Shown: positions 32,091 to 40,861, counted from the first letter of the stretch. The stretch: 64,000 nucleotides of DNA from a bacterium D16-50 (GCA_003612485.1 RAZA01000001.1:186001-250000), one strand, 5' to 3'. Numbers and translations: made by a program. Notes: generated from the sequence alone by a model not told the origin.

Positions 32091-33056
32091 CTATGAAAAG
32101 CATCCGGCATTATCAAAGGAAAAAAGCGGCCTGCCTTCCTGATCCCAGCCTATCCGCATCAACATGGCATGGCGGTTGGGATTATACAAGGGATCCCCTT
32201 GTATCTCCTTCTCTGTTCTGGCATGATATACCATTACATCATTGCCCTTCTCATCTTTGGTAAAGGAATTATGTCCCGGGCCGAAGATCCCCCTTCCCGC
32301 ATCGCTGGCCAGCACCGGGCGGCGCTCCTTCTTCCACGCCTGAGGATCCAAAAGATCTTCTTTTTCCTCCACAGTCAACATCCCCATACAGTAGGCCACT
32401 CCCGTATCACTGGCGGAATAAGTCAAAAAGATCCTGCCGTCCCTTTTAATTACAGCCGGTCCTTCGTTGACCCAGAAACCTACTCTTTCCCAGTCATAGT
32501 CCGGAGTGGTCAGCAGAACCTGAACCGTCTTCAGTTTCCAAGGCGTCTCCATCTCGCCGATATAAAGGTTGGAAATCTGTCTGCCCACTCCCACCTTTTC
32601 CGCCCAGACGTAATACCGCCTTCCTCCGCTCTCAAACACAGTGCCGTCCAGAGAAAAATTTCGGAAAGAAAACTCGTCCTCCTCTGCAGCCTGCATCTTC
32701 CCTTTCTCCTCCCATGTCCCCAGAAGAGGATCATCCTCTATGCACTCCAGCACATATGGCCTGATATTCCACTTGTTCTCCGCATCTCCCCCGGCGAAAT
32801 AGAGATACCACTTCCCGTCCATACGGTGCAGCTCCGGGGCCCAAATATGGGCGCCCATCGGCCCCTTGTCATGCTTTTTCCATACCGTTACCTCTTCTGC
32901 ACGGGCAAGTCCCTCCAAAGTATCAGAATGGCGCAGCACGATCCTATCATAGGCAGGCACGGACGCAGTAAAATAATAACTGCCATCCGTATGTCTATAT
33001 ACGTATGGATCCGCCCGCTGCAGAATCCAAGGTTGATTCCATTTCACATCATTCAT
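32091..33056 (-). CDS. Intracellular GH43 alpha-L-arabinofuranosidase-type enzyme
   Basis: The 321-residue protein is a five-bladed propeller GH43 enzyme without signal peptide. Likely catalytic residues are Asp in QRADPYVYRH (base), Asp in FSLDGTVFE and Glu in FWVNEGPAV (acid). It would release arabinose from imported arabino-oligosaccharides. The start at 33056 has GGAG 7 bases upstream. It follows the secreted arabinanase gene; substrate detail within GH43 cannot be fixed by eye. Confidence 0.88.
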   Translation of the reverse strand: MNDVKWNQPWILQRADPYVYRHTDGSYYFTASVPAYDRIVLRHSDTLEGLARAEEVTVWKKHDKGPMGAHIWAPELHRMDGKWYLYFAGGDAENKWNIRPYVLECIEDDPLLGTWEEKGKMQAAEEDEFSFRNFSLDGTVFESGGRRYYVWAEKVGVGRQISNLYIGEMETPWKLKTVQVLLTTPDYDWERVGFWVNEGPAVIKRDGRIFLTYSASDTGVAYCMGMLTVEEKEDLLDPQAWKKERRPVLASDAGRGIFGPGHNSFTKDEKGNDVMVYHARTEKEIQGDPLYNPNRHAMLMRIGWDQEGRPLFSFDNAGCFS

Positions 33057-33069
33057 AAGTTTTCTCCTA

Positions 33070-33208
33070 TTCCAGTTCCGTCTCTTCGTTTCATGGACCC
33101 TTCTCCGGGAAGGGTTTCCGGGCCCCATTACATGCTCCCGTAAACCCTTCCGGGTCCTTTCCTCTCCGAGACTGTTTTCCAGTTCCGTCTCTTCGTTTCA
33201 AGGACCCT
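33070..33208. repeat. 32-base direct repeats flanking an inverted repeat between the two GH43 genes
   Basis: TTCCAGTTCCGTCTCTTCGT and 12 further bases occur at 33070-33101 and 33177-33208 with one mismatch. Between them GGACCC..GGGAAGGGTTT (33095-33117) can pair with AAACCCTTCCGGGTCC (33142-33156). On the minus strand this hairpin follows the arabinanase stop and could limit read-through or protect the upstream message. Confidence 0.65.
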
Positions 33209-33214
33209 ATTTTA

Positions 33215-34810
33215 TCACTGCGCCCTATAGCCGCTGCCCCAGACGGCACACCCCTCTTCGGACAGCGCCGTAAATGTCAGGACATTCTTGCAGCCGAATT
33301 GATCCCATTCCAATACCCATTCACCTTTGTACTCCACGCCGTCCAAAACAATCACTGCTCTATGATCGTCCTTCAGCTCCCATGTTCCCTCATGACTCCC
33401 GCCAATGGTGCGGTCCTCCTTTAACACGATGTCCTCAGAATTCTTGACTTCGGCGGAGATATCATGCATATGATTGATAAGTTTGTAAACCCCCGGAATG
33501 GCGGATTCATCAACCGGCCCCAGCTTCTCCCCAGCGTAACGATAAGGAGACACTACCGGCCATCCATCTTCATTCATAAACATCTGATGTACCCTGACCT
33601 GATGCATCTCGCCTTTTCCCTCGAATCTGGTATGGAAAATGAGAAAATATTCTCCCGTTTCTCTGTCATGCCAGACACTGTTGTGTCCCGGCGAGACATA
33701 GCCGCTTCTGCTTTGCCCGTTCTCCCCCTCTGCGCAGGAAAAAGAAAATCCCCCCATGAGCTTTACTCCGTACTCCTGCGCTTTGGAATCGTCAAAAAAG
33801 CTTCCTGCCCTTCCCCTGCATTCGATCATGTCCTGCCCTTGGGCATCGAAATAGGGGCCGTCAGGGTTCTTTGACCTGCACACCCGAATATTATAGCCGC
33901 CATCTGCCGTCAATCCGCCAAAAGAAAGGAACATATAATAATATTCTGTCTCAGGGCTATAGATCACATAGGATGCTTCGATCCTCAAGTGGTTGCCTCC
34001 CAGAAGTTTCTTGCCATAACCCTTTTCCATGGGAAATCCTGTCTCTGTATCCAGTTCCAATATGTATATCCCTCCGGAATAAGAGCCGTACATCATCCAC
34101 AGCCTTCCGGACTCGTCAAAAAATACGCATGGATCCACCACATTGGGCTCCACTCTGGCATCATAGGCACCGCCTTCCTCATCCGGCGTACCCGCGCTCT
34201 GCCCGGACTTTAAGATGATTCCCAGATCCTCATAAGGGCCTTCCACATCGTCCGCCACCGCTATCCCCAGCGCAGAGCGGGGCGAACTTCCCTCGCAATT
34301 GCAATAATACATATAGAATCTGCCGTCGGCCAGCCGAACCACGTCCGGCGCCCAGAAGGTGTCCGTCTCCGCCCAGTCAAAGGCCTCCTGCATCTGAACC
34401 TTCGCATCCTGAATGATGGAATTTCCCTTCCTTACACCTGAGTCAATCAATGTCCAGTTCATCAGATCATCCGTCTTTGCCGCTGCCAGATGAGATCCAA
34501 ACACATACCATGTGTCCTCTACCTTGATCACGGAAGGATCATGCACCGTCACCTCCGCAAACTCATGATTCACCGGCTCTCCTCCGGTCAGATCCACCCC
34601 CCGCAGATATTCCGGCAGTACGTCTCCCTCCGCCAGTTGATTCCCGCTATTCGTCTCATCATCCGCCTCCAAGGAATTACCGACCTCCCCTTTCTCACTC
34701 TCTATCACATTATCACTCTGTCCGCCTCTCAGGCCATCCTCCAAATGTGCCCCGCAGGCCGTCAGAAATCCCACTGCCACCACCATACCGGCTAATCCCC
34801 GTCTCTTCAT
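33215..34810 (-). CDS. Secreted GH43 endo-arabinanase-type lipoprotein
   Basis: The 531-residue protein has a lipoprotein signal (MKRRGLAGMVVAVGFLTAC, lipobox LTAC, Cys19), a Ser/Asp/Glu-rich linker to about residue 75 and then a GH43 propeller (VTVHDPSVIKVEDTWYVFGSH; WAPDVVRLADGRFYMYYC). The last 100 residues form a small beta domain (IVLKEDRTIGGSHEGTWELKD) as found after the catalytic domain in Bacillus-type endo-arabinanases. It would cut arabinan at the cell surface. It heads the arabinan operon behind the promoter at 35059-35086. Confidence 0.88.
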   Translation of the reverse strand: MKRRGLAGMVVAVGFLTACGAHLEDGLRGGQSDNVIESEKGEVGNSLEADDETNSGNQLAEGDVLPEYLRGVDLTGGEPVNHEFAEVTVHDPSVIKVEDTWYVFGSHLAAAKTDDLMNWTLIDSGVRKGNSIIQDAKVQMQEAFDWAETDTFWAPDVVRLADGRFYMYYCNCEGSSPRSALGIAVADDVEGPYEDLGIILKSGQSAGTPDEEGGAYDARVEPNVVDPCVFFDESGRLWMMYGSYSGGIYILELDTETGFPMEKGYGKKLLGGNHLRIEASYVIYSPETEYYYMFLSFGGLTADGGYNIRVCRSKNPDGPYFDAQGQDMIECRGRAGSFFDDSKAQEYGVKLMGGFSFSCAEGENGQSRSGYVSPGHNSVWHDRETGEYFLIFHTRFEGKGEMHQVRVHQMFMNEDGWPVVSPYRYAGEKLGPVDESAIPGVYKLINHMHDISAEVKNSEDIVLKEDRTIGGSHEGTWELKDDHRAVIVLDGVEYKGEWVLEWDQFGCKNVLTFTALSEEGCAVWGSGYRAQ

Positions 34811-34936
34811 ATACCCCTTTTCCCTTCCCCCATCCCGTTCCTTCCCTATTTCTTTCCTTCTCTTTTCTTAGCCTGCCCTCTATTCTCCAACTAAAACCTT
34901 TGTCTTCGCATCTCCAAGAACCACACAGCCTCAACA

Positions 34937-34973
34937 CCGATATAACATATGCTCTGCCTCCCTATGTTATCGG
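34937..34973. promoter_or_regulatory. Inverted repeat in the arabinan operon leader
   Basis: CCGATATAACATA (34937-34949) matches TATGTTATCGG (34963-34973) as an inverted repeat with a small bulge. It may be an operator for the ArsR-type regulator encoded downstream or a leader hairpin. Confidence 0.45.
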
Positions 34974-35058
34974 ATAAAACAAGCAAGCCCAACCAATTAT
35001 ATTGATTAGGTAAATTATTATAGTTTTATCTAAACATCCAAGAAACCTTCCCTTGATT

Positions 35059-35086
35059 ATTATACCATGCATACAGAGATTTTCAA
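35059..35086 (-). promoter_or_regulatory. Promoter of the arabinan operon
   Basis: Minus-strand TTGAAA (35086-35081), 16-base spacer and a perfect TATAAT (35064-35059). Confidence 0.7.
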
Positions 35087-35177
35087 CGGATAAATCAAAC
35101 TACTAAAATATTTTTCTTTTCTCTAAACTAAATTTCCCTCTTCCCTTTTTCCTCCATATGTGATATAGTATTGGCAT

Positions 35178-35251
35178 GGAAGCATAGCTCAGCTGGGATG
35201 AGCGCTCGCCTGACTAGCGGGAGGCCAAGGGTTCGAGCCCCTTTGCTTCCA
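35178..35251 (+). tRNA. tRNA-Val (anticodon GAC)
   Basis: A 74-base cloverleaf folds fully: acceptor GGAAGCA/TGCTTCC, D stem GCTC/GAGC, anticodon stem CTCGC/GCGGG with a 7-base loop CTGACTA, five-base variable loop and T arm AAGGG-TTCGAGC-CCCTT, discriminator A. The anticodon is GAC (Val). CCA is not encoded and a T-run follows at once. The base after the anticodon is T rather than the usual purine, which is odd. The gene stands alone, not in a tRNA cluster. Confidence 0.88.
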
Positions 35252-35464
35252 TTTTTATTTTAAGGCCGCAAATCCGAGATTGCGACCCCATAGAACAAGC
35301 TGTCATTATTTATGATTCTGAGTCTGAAAAAAGCCAAGCAGTATTTTTTTGATGATATGGTTCCGGCATGCATTTATGGGGATCTGAAAATCAATATTTC
35401 CGGTCCGCATTCATAGGGAAGTCCATTGAGCCATCGCTTCACCCTACCAACCTTTTGTCCTTTC

Positions 35465-36217
35465 TTACTTCTTTGCCAAAACACAGTACCATTCAGCATC
35501 TTCTGCCTTCCACGCAAAGCAAGCAGGGAAGCAGAATTGCCGCACCTCCTGATAGCCAAGTTCAGCCAGCCCACTTAGCAAAAGCTTCCGAGAAAGCGGG
35601 TAATAATGCTCTTCAAATATTTCCTTTTGAAATATCCTATTATTCTTCTCAAATGTGTATAGCAGATTGAATATCATGGAACCATCACCGAGATAATCCC
35701 ACACCTGCATCAGGTTTACTCGAGTTTCACCATCAAAAAACGGGTTGTAAAGATAGAAACGCTGCCGTTCCTGAAGAATACGATCCCAGTTGCGGGTGTC
35801 GATATAGAGATATCCGCCCTCCGCTACCAGAGAATCCATTTGCGCCAGTGCATCCAGCACCTCGCTGTTGGTTACATGGGCCAGAGAATTGCCCGTACTG
35901 GCCACGCAGTCGAACTTTTTATCCTGCCAGCACCGCAGATCCCGGAAATCGCTCTGCTGCAGCTTGACGGCGTATCCCAAACGATCTGCTTTTTTGCGGC
36001 AGTTATCCAGCATGGCTTTGCTCAGATCTGAGCCGCACAGCTCCACCCCCAATTCCGCCAAGGGCAATGTGACATTTCCTGAGCCAATGCTCACATCCAA
36101 TAGGGAATGTATATCCACATCCTGCAGAATGCATTTCCAGTGCTGCCTATAGGTATCAAATCTGTCATCTGTTTCAATTAAGTCGTAAATGTCTGCACGG
36201 TCATATAAGCTGGGCAT
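35465..36217 (-). CDS. SAM-dependent methyltransferase (class I)
   Basis: The 250-residue protein has the SAM-binding motif I LLDVSIGSGNVTLPLAELG and an acidic GSDLSKAMLDNC strand end. The substrate is unknown. The start at 36217 has GAGGAGG 8 bases upstream; the longer frame lacks one. It is followed in the other direction by a tRNA gene and preceded by a HAD phosphatase gene. Confidence 0.8.
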   Translation of the reverse strand: MPSLYDRADIYDLIETDDRFDTYRQHWKCILQDVDIHSLLDVSIGSGNVTLPLAELGVELCGSDLSKAMLDNCRKKADRLGYAVKLQQSDFRDLRCWQDKKFDCVASTGNSLAHVTNSEVLDALAQMDSLVAEGGYLYIDTRNWDRILQERQRFYLYNPFFDGETRVNLMQVWDYLGDGSMIFNLLYTFEKNNRIFQKEIFEEHYYPLSRKLLLSGLAELGYQEVRQFCFPACFAWKAEDAEWYCVLAKK

Positions 36218-36300
36218 TTCACTTTCCTCCTCATACAAATCACGGTATTCTGTCCGATTGTACCATACCAAAATGAATCTGTGCCATTTTCCTAAATACC

Positions 36301-37077
36301 TCAAACGATCCATTTTTCCAAATAGGCGGCTACACCATCCTCCTCATTTGAAAGTGCAATATCATCCGCAATATCTTTGACCTCTTGTATTGCATTTCCC
36401 ATCGCTACACCAATGCCGCATATCTCCAACATACCTATGTCTGCAAAATCATCTCCAAAAGCAACGGTTTCTGATACAGCTGCATGGCATGCTTCACATA
36501 CTGCTAATATTGCCTTTTCCTTTGTAATCCCGCTTTTTGTAAACTTATACCAATCGCCATCTGAAAACCGCTGACTGTCTAGTTCTGAAAAATGTTCACG
36601 TAACTTCTGTGCCAAGCCGGGATCAGGTATCTCAACACATATCTTCAAAGCTTCGCGCTTAAAGTCTGTAAAGTCCGTATATATGCTGTCTCCCCAGCTT
36701 TTATACTGCTCCTTGGGATCGGTTTTATAATTCCAGTAATGTGCATCCAATGTGTCGACCGTAATTCCACAATCCAAACCACATATTTTTCTTGCTGATT
36801 CAATAAAGTCTTTTGTCTCTATTACAGAAAAACAAGAAGAACAGATAATTTTTTCGTTTACCCGTACCAATGCCCCACCGCTGGAAATAAGAATATCCGG
36901 CTTCATTTCTCTTAAAAAGCTCAAACAGTTTTGTTCACCCCTTGATGTTGAAATACCAATTAAATACCCACATTCTTTACATTTAGATAATATTTTCAGA
37001 GTATGTTCAGATAAGGTTTTATCATTTCTTAATAAAGTGCCATCTAAATCAAAAAACAATATTTTACATTTTCCCAT
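36301..37077 (-). CDS. Cof-type HAD-family phosphatase
   Basis: The 258-residue protein has HAD motif I FFDLDGTLL (residues 8-16), motif II ISTSRG, motif III Lys in KEKAILAV and motif IV AFGDDFADIGML, with the C2B cap of Cof-type enzymes. It should dephosphorylate a sugar or other phosphate metabolite. AGGAGG precedes the ATG. Confidence 0.9.
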   Translation of the reverse strand: MGKCKILFFDLDGTLLRNDKTLSEHTLKILSKCKECGYLIGISTSRGEQNCLSFLREMKPDILISSGGALVRVNEKIICSSCFSVIETKDFIESARKICGLDCGITVDTLDAHYWNYKTDPKEQYKSWGDSIYTDFTDFKREALKICVEIPDPGLAQKLREHFSELDSQRFSDGDWYKFTKSGITKEKAILAVCEACHAAVSETVAFGDDFADIGMLEICGIGVAMGNAIQEVKDIADDIALSNEEDGVAAYLEKWIV

Positions 37078-37329
37078 GATGCGTTCCTCCTAAAGTCAAG
37101 CTCTTCTTTTTCCTCCCGTCTCATTTGAAGTTCGTTTGGTATCGATCCGGTTCTTTGATTTTGAAAACTGATATAATTATATTTGTTTACAAGAAATATG
37201 GCAAGAACTTCCAAGAAGATTTCTTAGCCGATTTTATGACATATTTTCCTCAAAAACGTTGCGCACAAAAGATCCCTATATGCTATACTGAAACTGCTTC
37301 AAAGTAATGCGCCCTGAGGTAAATGTAAA

Positions 37330-37761
37330 ATGAATCATTATATTTTGATCTGGTCAATCTGCACCTTCGTGGAAACCCGGGTGCAGGAAGAAATACATCT
37401 GGAAGATCTCGCCCGGCAGACCGGTTTCTCTCTGGCCCATATCCGAGACGTGTTCCGCAAATATACCGGGAAATCACTGTCCTGCTACATGCAGGAGCGA
37501 AAAATCGCCAATGCGGCGCAAGAGCTCCTATGTACGGACAAAAAAGTTATCGATATAGCCGTCCTTTACGGCTATTCCGGCCGAACCGTTTTTTCCCGCG
37601 CATTCCGAAGGCATACTGGCTATACCCCATCCCAATTTCGCTCCGAGGCTCCCTCTCTTCCCCGAATCCGGCTTTGTGCAGGGGTGTTCGGCGCGGCGCT
37701 TCCTCAGAGACAAAAAGGGATTGAAGGCCAAACGGACGCCTCTGCATTTACCGGCAGCTGA
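37330..37761 (+). CDS. Short AraC-family regulator (DNA-binding domain only)
   Basis: The 143-residue protein consists almost only of the two AraC helix-turn-helix motifs (LEDLARQTGFSLAHIRDVFRK; IDIAVLYGYSGRTVFSRAFRR and GYTPSQFR). There is no cupin or other sensing domain; about 30 residues follow the DNA-binding part. No good ribosome site was seen before the ATG, so an upstream start is possible. It is encoded 26 bases before the papain-fold-like gene, which may supply the sensing function in trans. Confidence 0.75.
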   Translation: MNHYILIWSICTFVETRVQEEIHLEDLARQTGFSLAHIRDVFRKYTGKSLSCYMQERKIANAAQELLCTDKKVIDIAVLYGYSGRTVFSRAFRRHTGYTPSQFRSEAPSLPRIRLCAGVFGAALPQRQKGIEGQTDASAFTGS

Positions 37762-37787
37762 CAAGACACTTTGAAAAGGAGAAAAAA

Positions 37788-38843
37788 ATGGAAAATCTGA
37801 ATACAGCAATTCTTTACGGAGTACCAAAAATAGCTTACGGACCGGAGGGATGTACGCCTTTCCCCATGTGCATCCGCTCTTGTGCAAATTATCTCGGCAT
37901 CCCTACGGATTACACCCGCGCCATGGCAGAAAGCGGTGCGGCATTCCGTCTGGTCTGGGACACTTCCTGCTGGAACGGCGGCAATGTGGACGCAGCGCTG
38001 ACCTATGACAATTTGGAAAGAGTATTCCGTCAAGGCATGCGCTCTATGGAGCGGGGCATGAAAATGTTGGAGCGCAGGCCTGAAACAAAGAAAAAAGATT
38101 TTATAGACTTTTGTTTAAAAGAAATTGACAACGGGAATCCGGTGATCGCATTGGGCATCATCGGTCCCCCTGAGGCCTGTATTATCACCGGCTATCGTGA
38201 CAGCGGGCTGGAACTAATGGGCTGGAACGTGTTTCAGGACTATCCGGAATCCCAGACAAGTCTGCATTTTGAAAAAAACGGATATTTTGCAACAAAAAGC
38301 TGGTGGGAAAACCCGGAAACGAAGGCCTTATTTGCCATAGGCTCAGAATCTCTCCCTGCTTTTACTCCCAAGGAGGCATTGTTGAACGCGGCCGATGCAT
38401 TGGAAGGCCGTCTATGCGGTACCTACGCCAAGGGACTTCTGGCCTACGATGCATGGAAAAATGCGCTTTTACGCGATGAAGATTTTCCCTCTGATGCCGT
38501 CTTCCCCATACTGGTAGAGCGGATGATGTGTCATGGCGATGCCATGGACTGCCTCTCGGACGGTCGCTTCCATGCCGCAAAGTACCTTCACAGACTAGCG
38601 GCGCAGTACCCCTCCCATGCAGAAAAACTGAATCTCGCCGCTCAAGAATTCGAGAACGTCACATCCATCCTATGGAAGGAAATGATTCCGATTCTAGGGG
38701 GATGGGAACGGGGGGAATCTCAGATATGCCAGCTGGCAAAGGCCGAAAACCGCCGCTTGTTTGCCGGACAGATTGATCGTATGAAGGCTCATGACACAAA
38801 AGCATATACCTATATCTGTGAACTGGCTGTAAATCTTACATAG
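37788..38843 (+). CDS. Uncharacterised protein, possibly of the BtrH/papain-like fold
   Basis: I do not recognise this 351-residue protein with certainty. Its first half has a Cys-containing segment (GCTPFPMCIRSCANYLG) and later a strand pair around GNPVIALGIIGPPEACIITGY, an arrangement seen in papain-like BtrH/C39-type domains, but the expected catalytic His is replaced by a PEAC context. The second half is helical. AGGAG lies before the ATG. Coupling to an AraC DNA-binding protein suggests a sensor or effector role; this is inference. Confidence 0.55.
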   Translation: MENLNTAILYGVPKIAYGPEGCTPFPMCIRSCANYLGIPTDYTRAMAESGAAFRLVWDTSCWNGGNVDAALTYDNLERVFRQGMRSMERGMKMLERRPETKKKDFIDFCLKEIDNGNPVIALGIIGPPEACIITGYRDSGLELMGWNVFQDYPESQTSLHFEKNGYFATKSWWENPETKALFAIGSESLPAFTPKEALLNAADALEGRLCGTYAKGLLAYDAWKNALLRDEDFPSDAVFPILVERMMCHGDAMDCLSDGRFHAAKYLHRLAAQYPSHAEKLNLAAQEFENVTSILWKEMIPILGGWERGESQICQLAKAENRRLFAGQIDRMKAHDTKAYTYICELAVNLT

Positions 38844-38878
38844 CTTTTCGCCGGCAAAAAACAAAACGCAGCCCGACA

Positions 38879-38941
38879 AATTGCCCCTCCATACCGCCCA
38901 GCCCAAAGCAAGAATACAAGGGCGGCGGGTCAGGGGCAATT
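38879..38941. terminator. Bidirectional terminator-like nested hairpin between convergent genes
   Basis: AATTGCCCCT (38879-38888) pairs with AGGGGCAATT (38932-38941); inside it CCGCCC (38894-38899) pairs with GGGCGG (38920-38925), and outside TTTTCGCC near 38845 can pair with GGCGAAAA near 38950. It lies between the stops of two convergent genes. Confidence 0.7.
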
Positions 38942-38962
38942 TTCACGTTGGCGAAAATGTCC

Positions 38963-39328
38963 CTATGCTGCACAAGATATCTGCCTCCGGTACGCGTCAA
39001 TCCGCTCACTGCAAAAAGCTACTTCAAAAAAGCAAATCTCCTCCCCATTTCCCCTCTCATGAACCAGCAATTCCTCCATATGCATAGAAAAGAGTTTTGC
39101 CAAAACGTACAAGTGCTCTACGGTGGGCAGTGTCTGTCCTCTCATCCAGCGGTAAATCGGCTGGGGACAAGACAGATGCAGTATATTTTGTATACCCTTC
39201 ACGGAAAATCCGCTCTTGCCAATCAGCTCTTCCAGATACCTGCCCGTTCCGGCCAAGTCTATCCCCAGATAAGTGTCATACGGAACAGCCATATCCATCG
39301 CGCCCCTTGTCCACCTGCTTCCGTCCAT
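38963..39328 (-). CDS. XRE-like helix-turn-helix regulator
   Basis: The 121-residue protein has a central helix-turn-helix of Cro/C1 type (LIGKSGFSVKGIQNILHLSCPQPIYRWMRG, LPTVEHLYVLAKLFSMHMEELL). The turn is atypical. AAGGAGG precedes the ATG. It may regulate the divergent peptide/esterase genes, whose promoter lies 200 bases away. Confidence 0.7.
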   Translation of the reverse strand: MDGSRWTRGAMDMAVPYDTYLGIDLAGTGRYLEELIGKSGFSVKGIQNILHLSCPQPIYRWMRGQTLPTVEHLYVLAKLFSMHMEELLVHERGNGEEICFFEVAFCSERIDAYRRQISCAA

Positions 39329-39634
39329 ACTTCTACCTCCTTACCCCAAATTTTCCTGCATCCTCAACCTATTGTAATATTTCCTTCATTATAGCAAACA
39401 GTACACCTCTTGTCATTGGACAGTTAATCCAAAATGACGCGCTTTACAATTGAAATAAGTATTTAGCAACAATTCACCGATGATACAGTTTCCTTGTTTT
39501 GTCTCATTTTCACTCCTTGTATTGACATTTCAGCAACCGCTGATACAATTATATCCACAATACAAATGTATTTTCAAATACCACGGTACACTCTGTTTCC
39601 TGCATTAAAATAAAGTGTACAGAAAGGAAATCTT
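39329..39634. other. Divergent regulatory region
   Basis: This 306-base gap separates the XRE-like gene (leftward) from the 44-residue peptide gene (rightward). It holds the rightward promoter 39522-39549, a related upstream copy of its -10 region (GATGATACAGTTT near 39480), a palindrome ATACAAATGTAT at 39560-39571 and a leader hairpin GTACACT/AGTGTAC (39586-39592, 39614-39620). Confidence 0.5.
39522..39549 (+). promoter_or_regulatory. Promoter of the small membrane peptide and esterase genes
   Basis: TTGACA (39522-39527), 16-base spacer and TACAAT (39544-39549), 86 bases before the peptide ATG. Confidence 0.65.
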
Positions 39635-39769
39635 ATGACACTCATACAAAAACGCATTCTTATCTTAATCATCGTTATCGCCATGGCAGCGGTTTTGGGA
39701 CGGCTCGTCTTTCGTGCTGTGATGAATCTTTTGCTGGGCGGCACCTTGTTCGGAGGTAACTTTCTATGA
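39635..39769 (+). CDS. 44-residue membrane peptide coupled to the esterase gene
   Basis: An ATG at 39635 with AAAGGAA upstream opens a 44-residue frame: a short basic start (MTLIQKR), one hydrophobic segment (ILILIIVIAMAAVLG) and a second mildly hydrophobic part with glycine repeats (LLLGGTLFGGNFL). Its TGA at 39767-39769 overlaps the ATG of the next gene (ATGA), and GGAGG inside its end serves that gene. The coupling and promoter argue that it is expressed. No family was recognised; it may assist or anchor the neighbouring membrane-bound esterase. Confidence 0.6.
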   Translation: MTLIQKRILILIIVIAMAAVLGRLVFRAVMNLLLGGTLFGGNFL

Positions 39770-40752
39770 GAAAACAGAACAAAACGGAAAAGAAAGGCAG
39801 AATTATGTGGGCATTTATCTATATTTTTGCATTTATTGCGGCTTTTGGCGGATCCATCGCATTCAAAATGAAACATGACCCATTCGGCGGCGAATTCAAG
39901 GTCAATTGGAATGATTCAGTGGGCAAAGCATATACCGATATCGCCTACGGCGAAGGCGAAGCCAATCAATTTGACATTTATGTTCCGGCTGATGATTCCA
40001 GAAGCAGTTACGGCTTGGTCGTATATCTCCACGCAGGCGGGTTCACAAGCGGAGATAAATCCGGCGATGCCGAGATGCTGCAGTGGCTCTGCTCTAAAGG
40101 ATATGTGACAGCAGGCATTAATTATACATTGGCAAGTAATGACAATCCTGATGCAAACGTATACACCCAATCCATAGAAATCAAGGAAAGTATACCTTAT
40201 GTAATTGCGGAAGCGACAAAATTAGGGTATCCTATCGACGAAATGGCGATTGCAGGCGGTTCGGCCGGCTGCTGTCTCGCCCTGCTGTATGCCTATCGCG
40301 ATGCAGAGACTTCGCCCGTGCCTATAAAAATGGTCTTTGGTGCGGTAGGCCCATCCTCTTTTTATCCTGAGGACTGGAAATGCTACGGGTTTGACATTGG
40401 AAGTGAGGAAAGCGACGCTGCCGCAAGGATAATGTTTGGAACAATGGCCGGCAAAGAACTCCTGTCAGACTTTGGCACGCCCGAATATGACGAGGAGATA
40501 AAAGATATTTCCGCTCTGCTTTGGGTAAGCAAAAACAGCCCTCCCACCCTCTTAGCATATGGAAAATATGACAAAGTCCAGCCCTACGAGGGCTCCCAGA
40601 GACTTCTGAAAGCGCTTGAGGACAATCAGGTTCCCCATGATTATTATTTGTGTGAGCATTCAGGCCACGGCTTACAAAATGACAACAAAGTGTATGGGGA
40701 ATATACGCGAAAAATATTGGAATACCTTGATACATACATGCCTATAAAGTGA
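39766..40752 (+). CDS. Membrane-anchored alpha/beta hydrolase (HSL-type esterase)
   Basis: The 328-residue protein has an N-terminal signal anchor (residues 14-33) and a hormone-sensitive-lipase-like core: oxyanion segment YLHAGGF, nucleophile Ser in IAGGSAGCC, probable acid Asp in YGKYDKVQPYEG and His in EHSGHG. The HGGG motif is altered to HAGG. It likely cleaves an ester outside or at the membrane; the substrate is unknown. Confidence 0.82.
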   Translation: MRKQNKTEKKGRIMWAFIYIFAFIAAFGGSIAFKMKHDPFGGEFKVNWNDSVGKAYTDIAYGEGEANQFDIYVPADDSRSSYGLVVYLHAGGFTSGDKSGDAEMLQWLCSKGYVTAGINYTLASNDNPDANVYTQSIEIKESIPYVIAEATKLGYPIDEMAIAGGSAGCCLALLYAYRDAETSPVPIKMVFGAVGPSSFYPEDWKCYGFDIGSEESDAAARIMFGTMAGKELLSDFGTPEYDEEIKDISALLWVSKNSPPTLLAYGKYDKVQPYEGSQRLLKALEDNQVPHDYYLCEHSGHGLQNDNKVYGEYTRKILEYLDTYMPIK

Positions 40753-40832
40753 ATGGGACAAATTCAGCCGTCTCTTCACCGTTACAAGTATAACAGCTGT
40801 TTTCTTCCCTGAAAGGTTATTTAACGCAGGCC

Positions 40833-40861
40833 TTGACTTTATCGCGTTTTCATCGCATACT
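40833..40861 (+). promoter_or_regulatory. Probable promoter of the PHP phosphatase gene
   Basis: TTGACT (40833-40838), 17-base spacer and CATACT (40856-40861), 100 bases before the PHP gene. Confidence 0.5.

Larger units (their letters stand above)
34811..35177. other. Leader and promoter region of the arabinan operon
   Basis: This 367-base gap lies between the divergent arabinanase and tRNA genes. It contains the promoter at 35059-35086, a leader of about 240 bases and an inverted repeat at 34937-34973. No gene or recognisable riboswitch was seen. Confidence 0.55.

Noticed and set aside
35178..35251. Amber suppressor tRNA reading with anticodon CTA
   Set aside because: Shifting the loop to place CTA as anticodon breaks the anticodon stem; the GAC fold pairs fully.
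37125..37307. 60-codon plus-strand open frame before the AraC gene
   Set aside because: No ribosome site, AT-rich composition typical of a promoter region, and no recognisable protein features.
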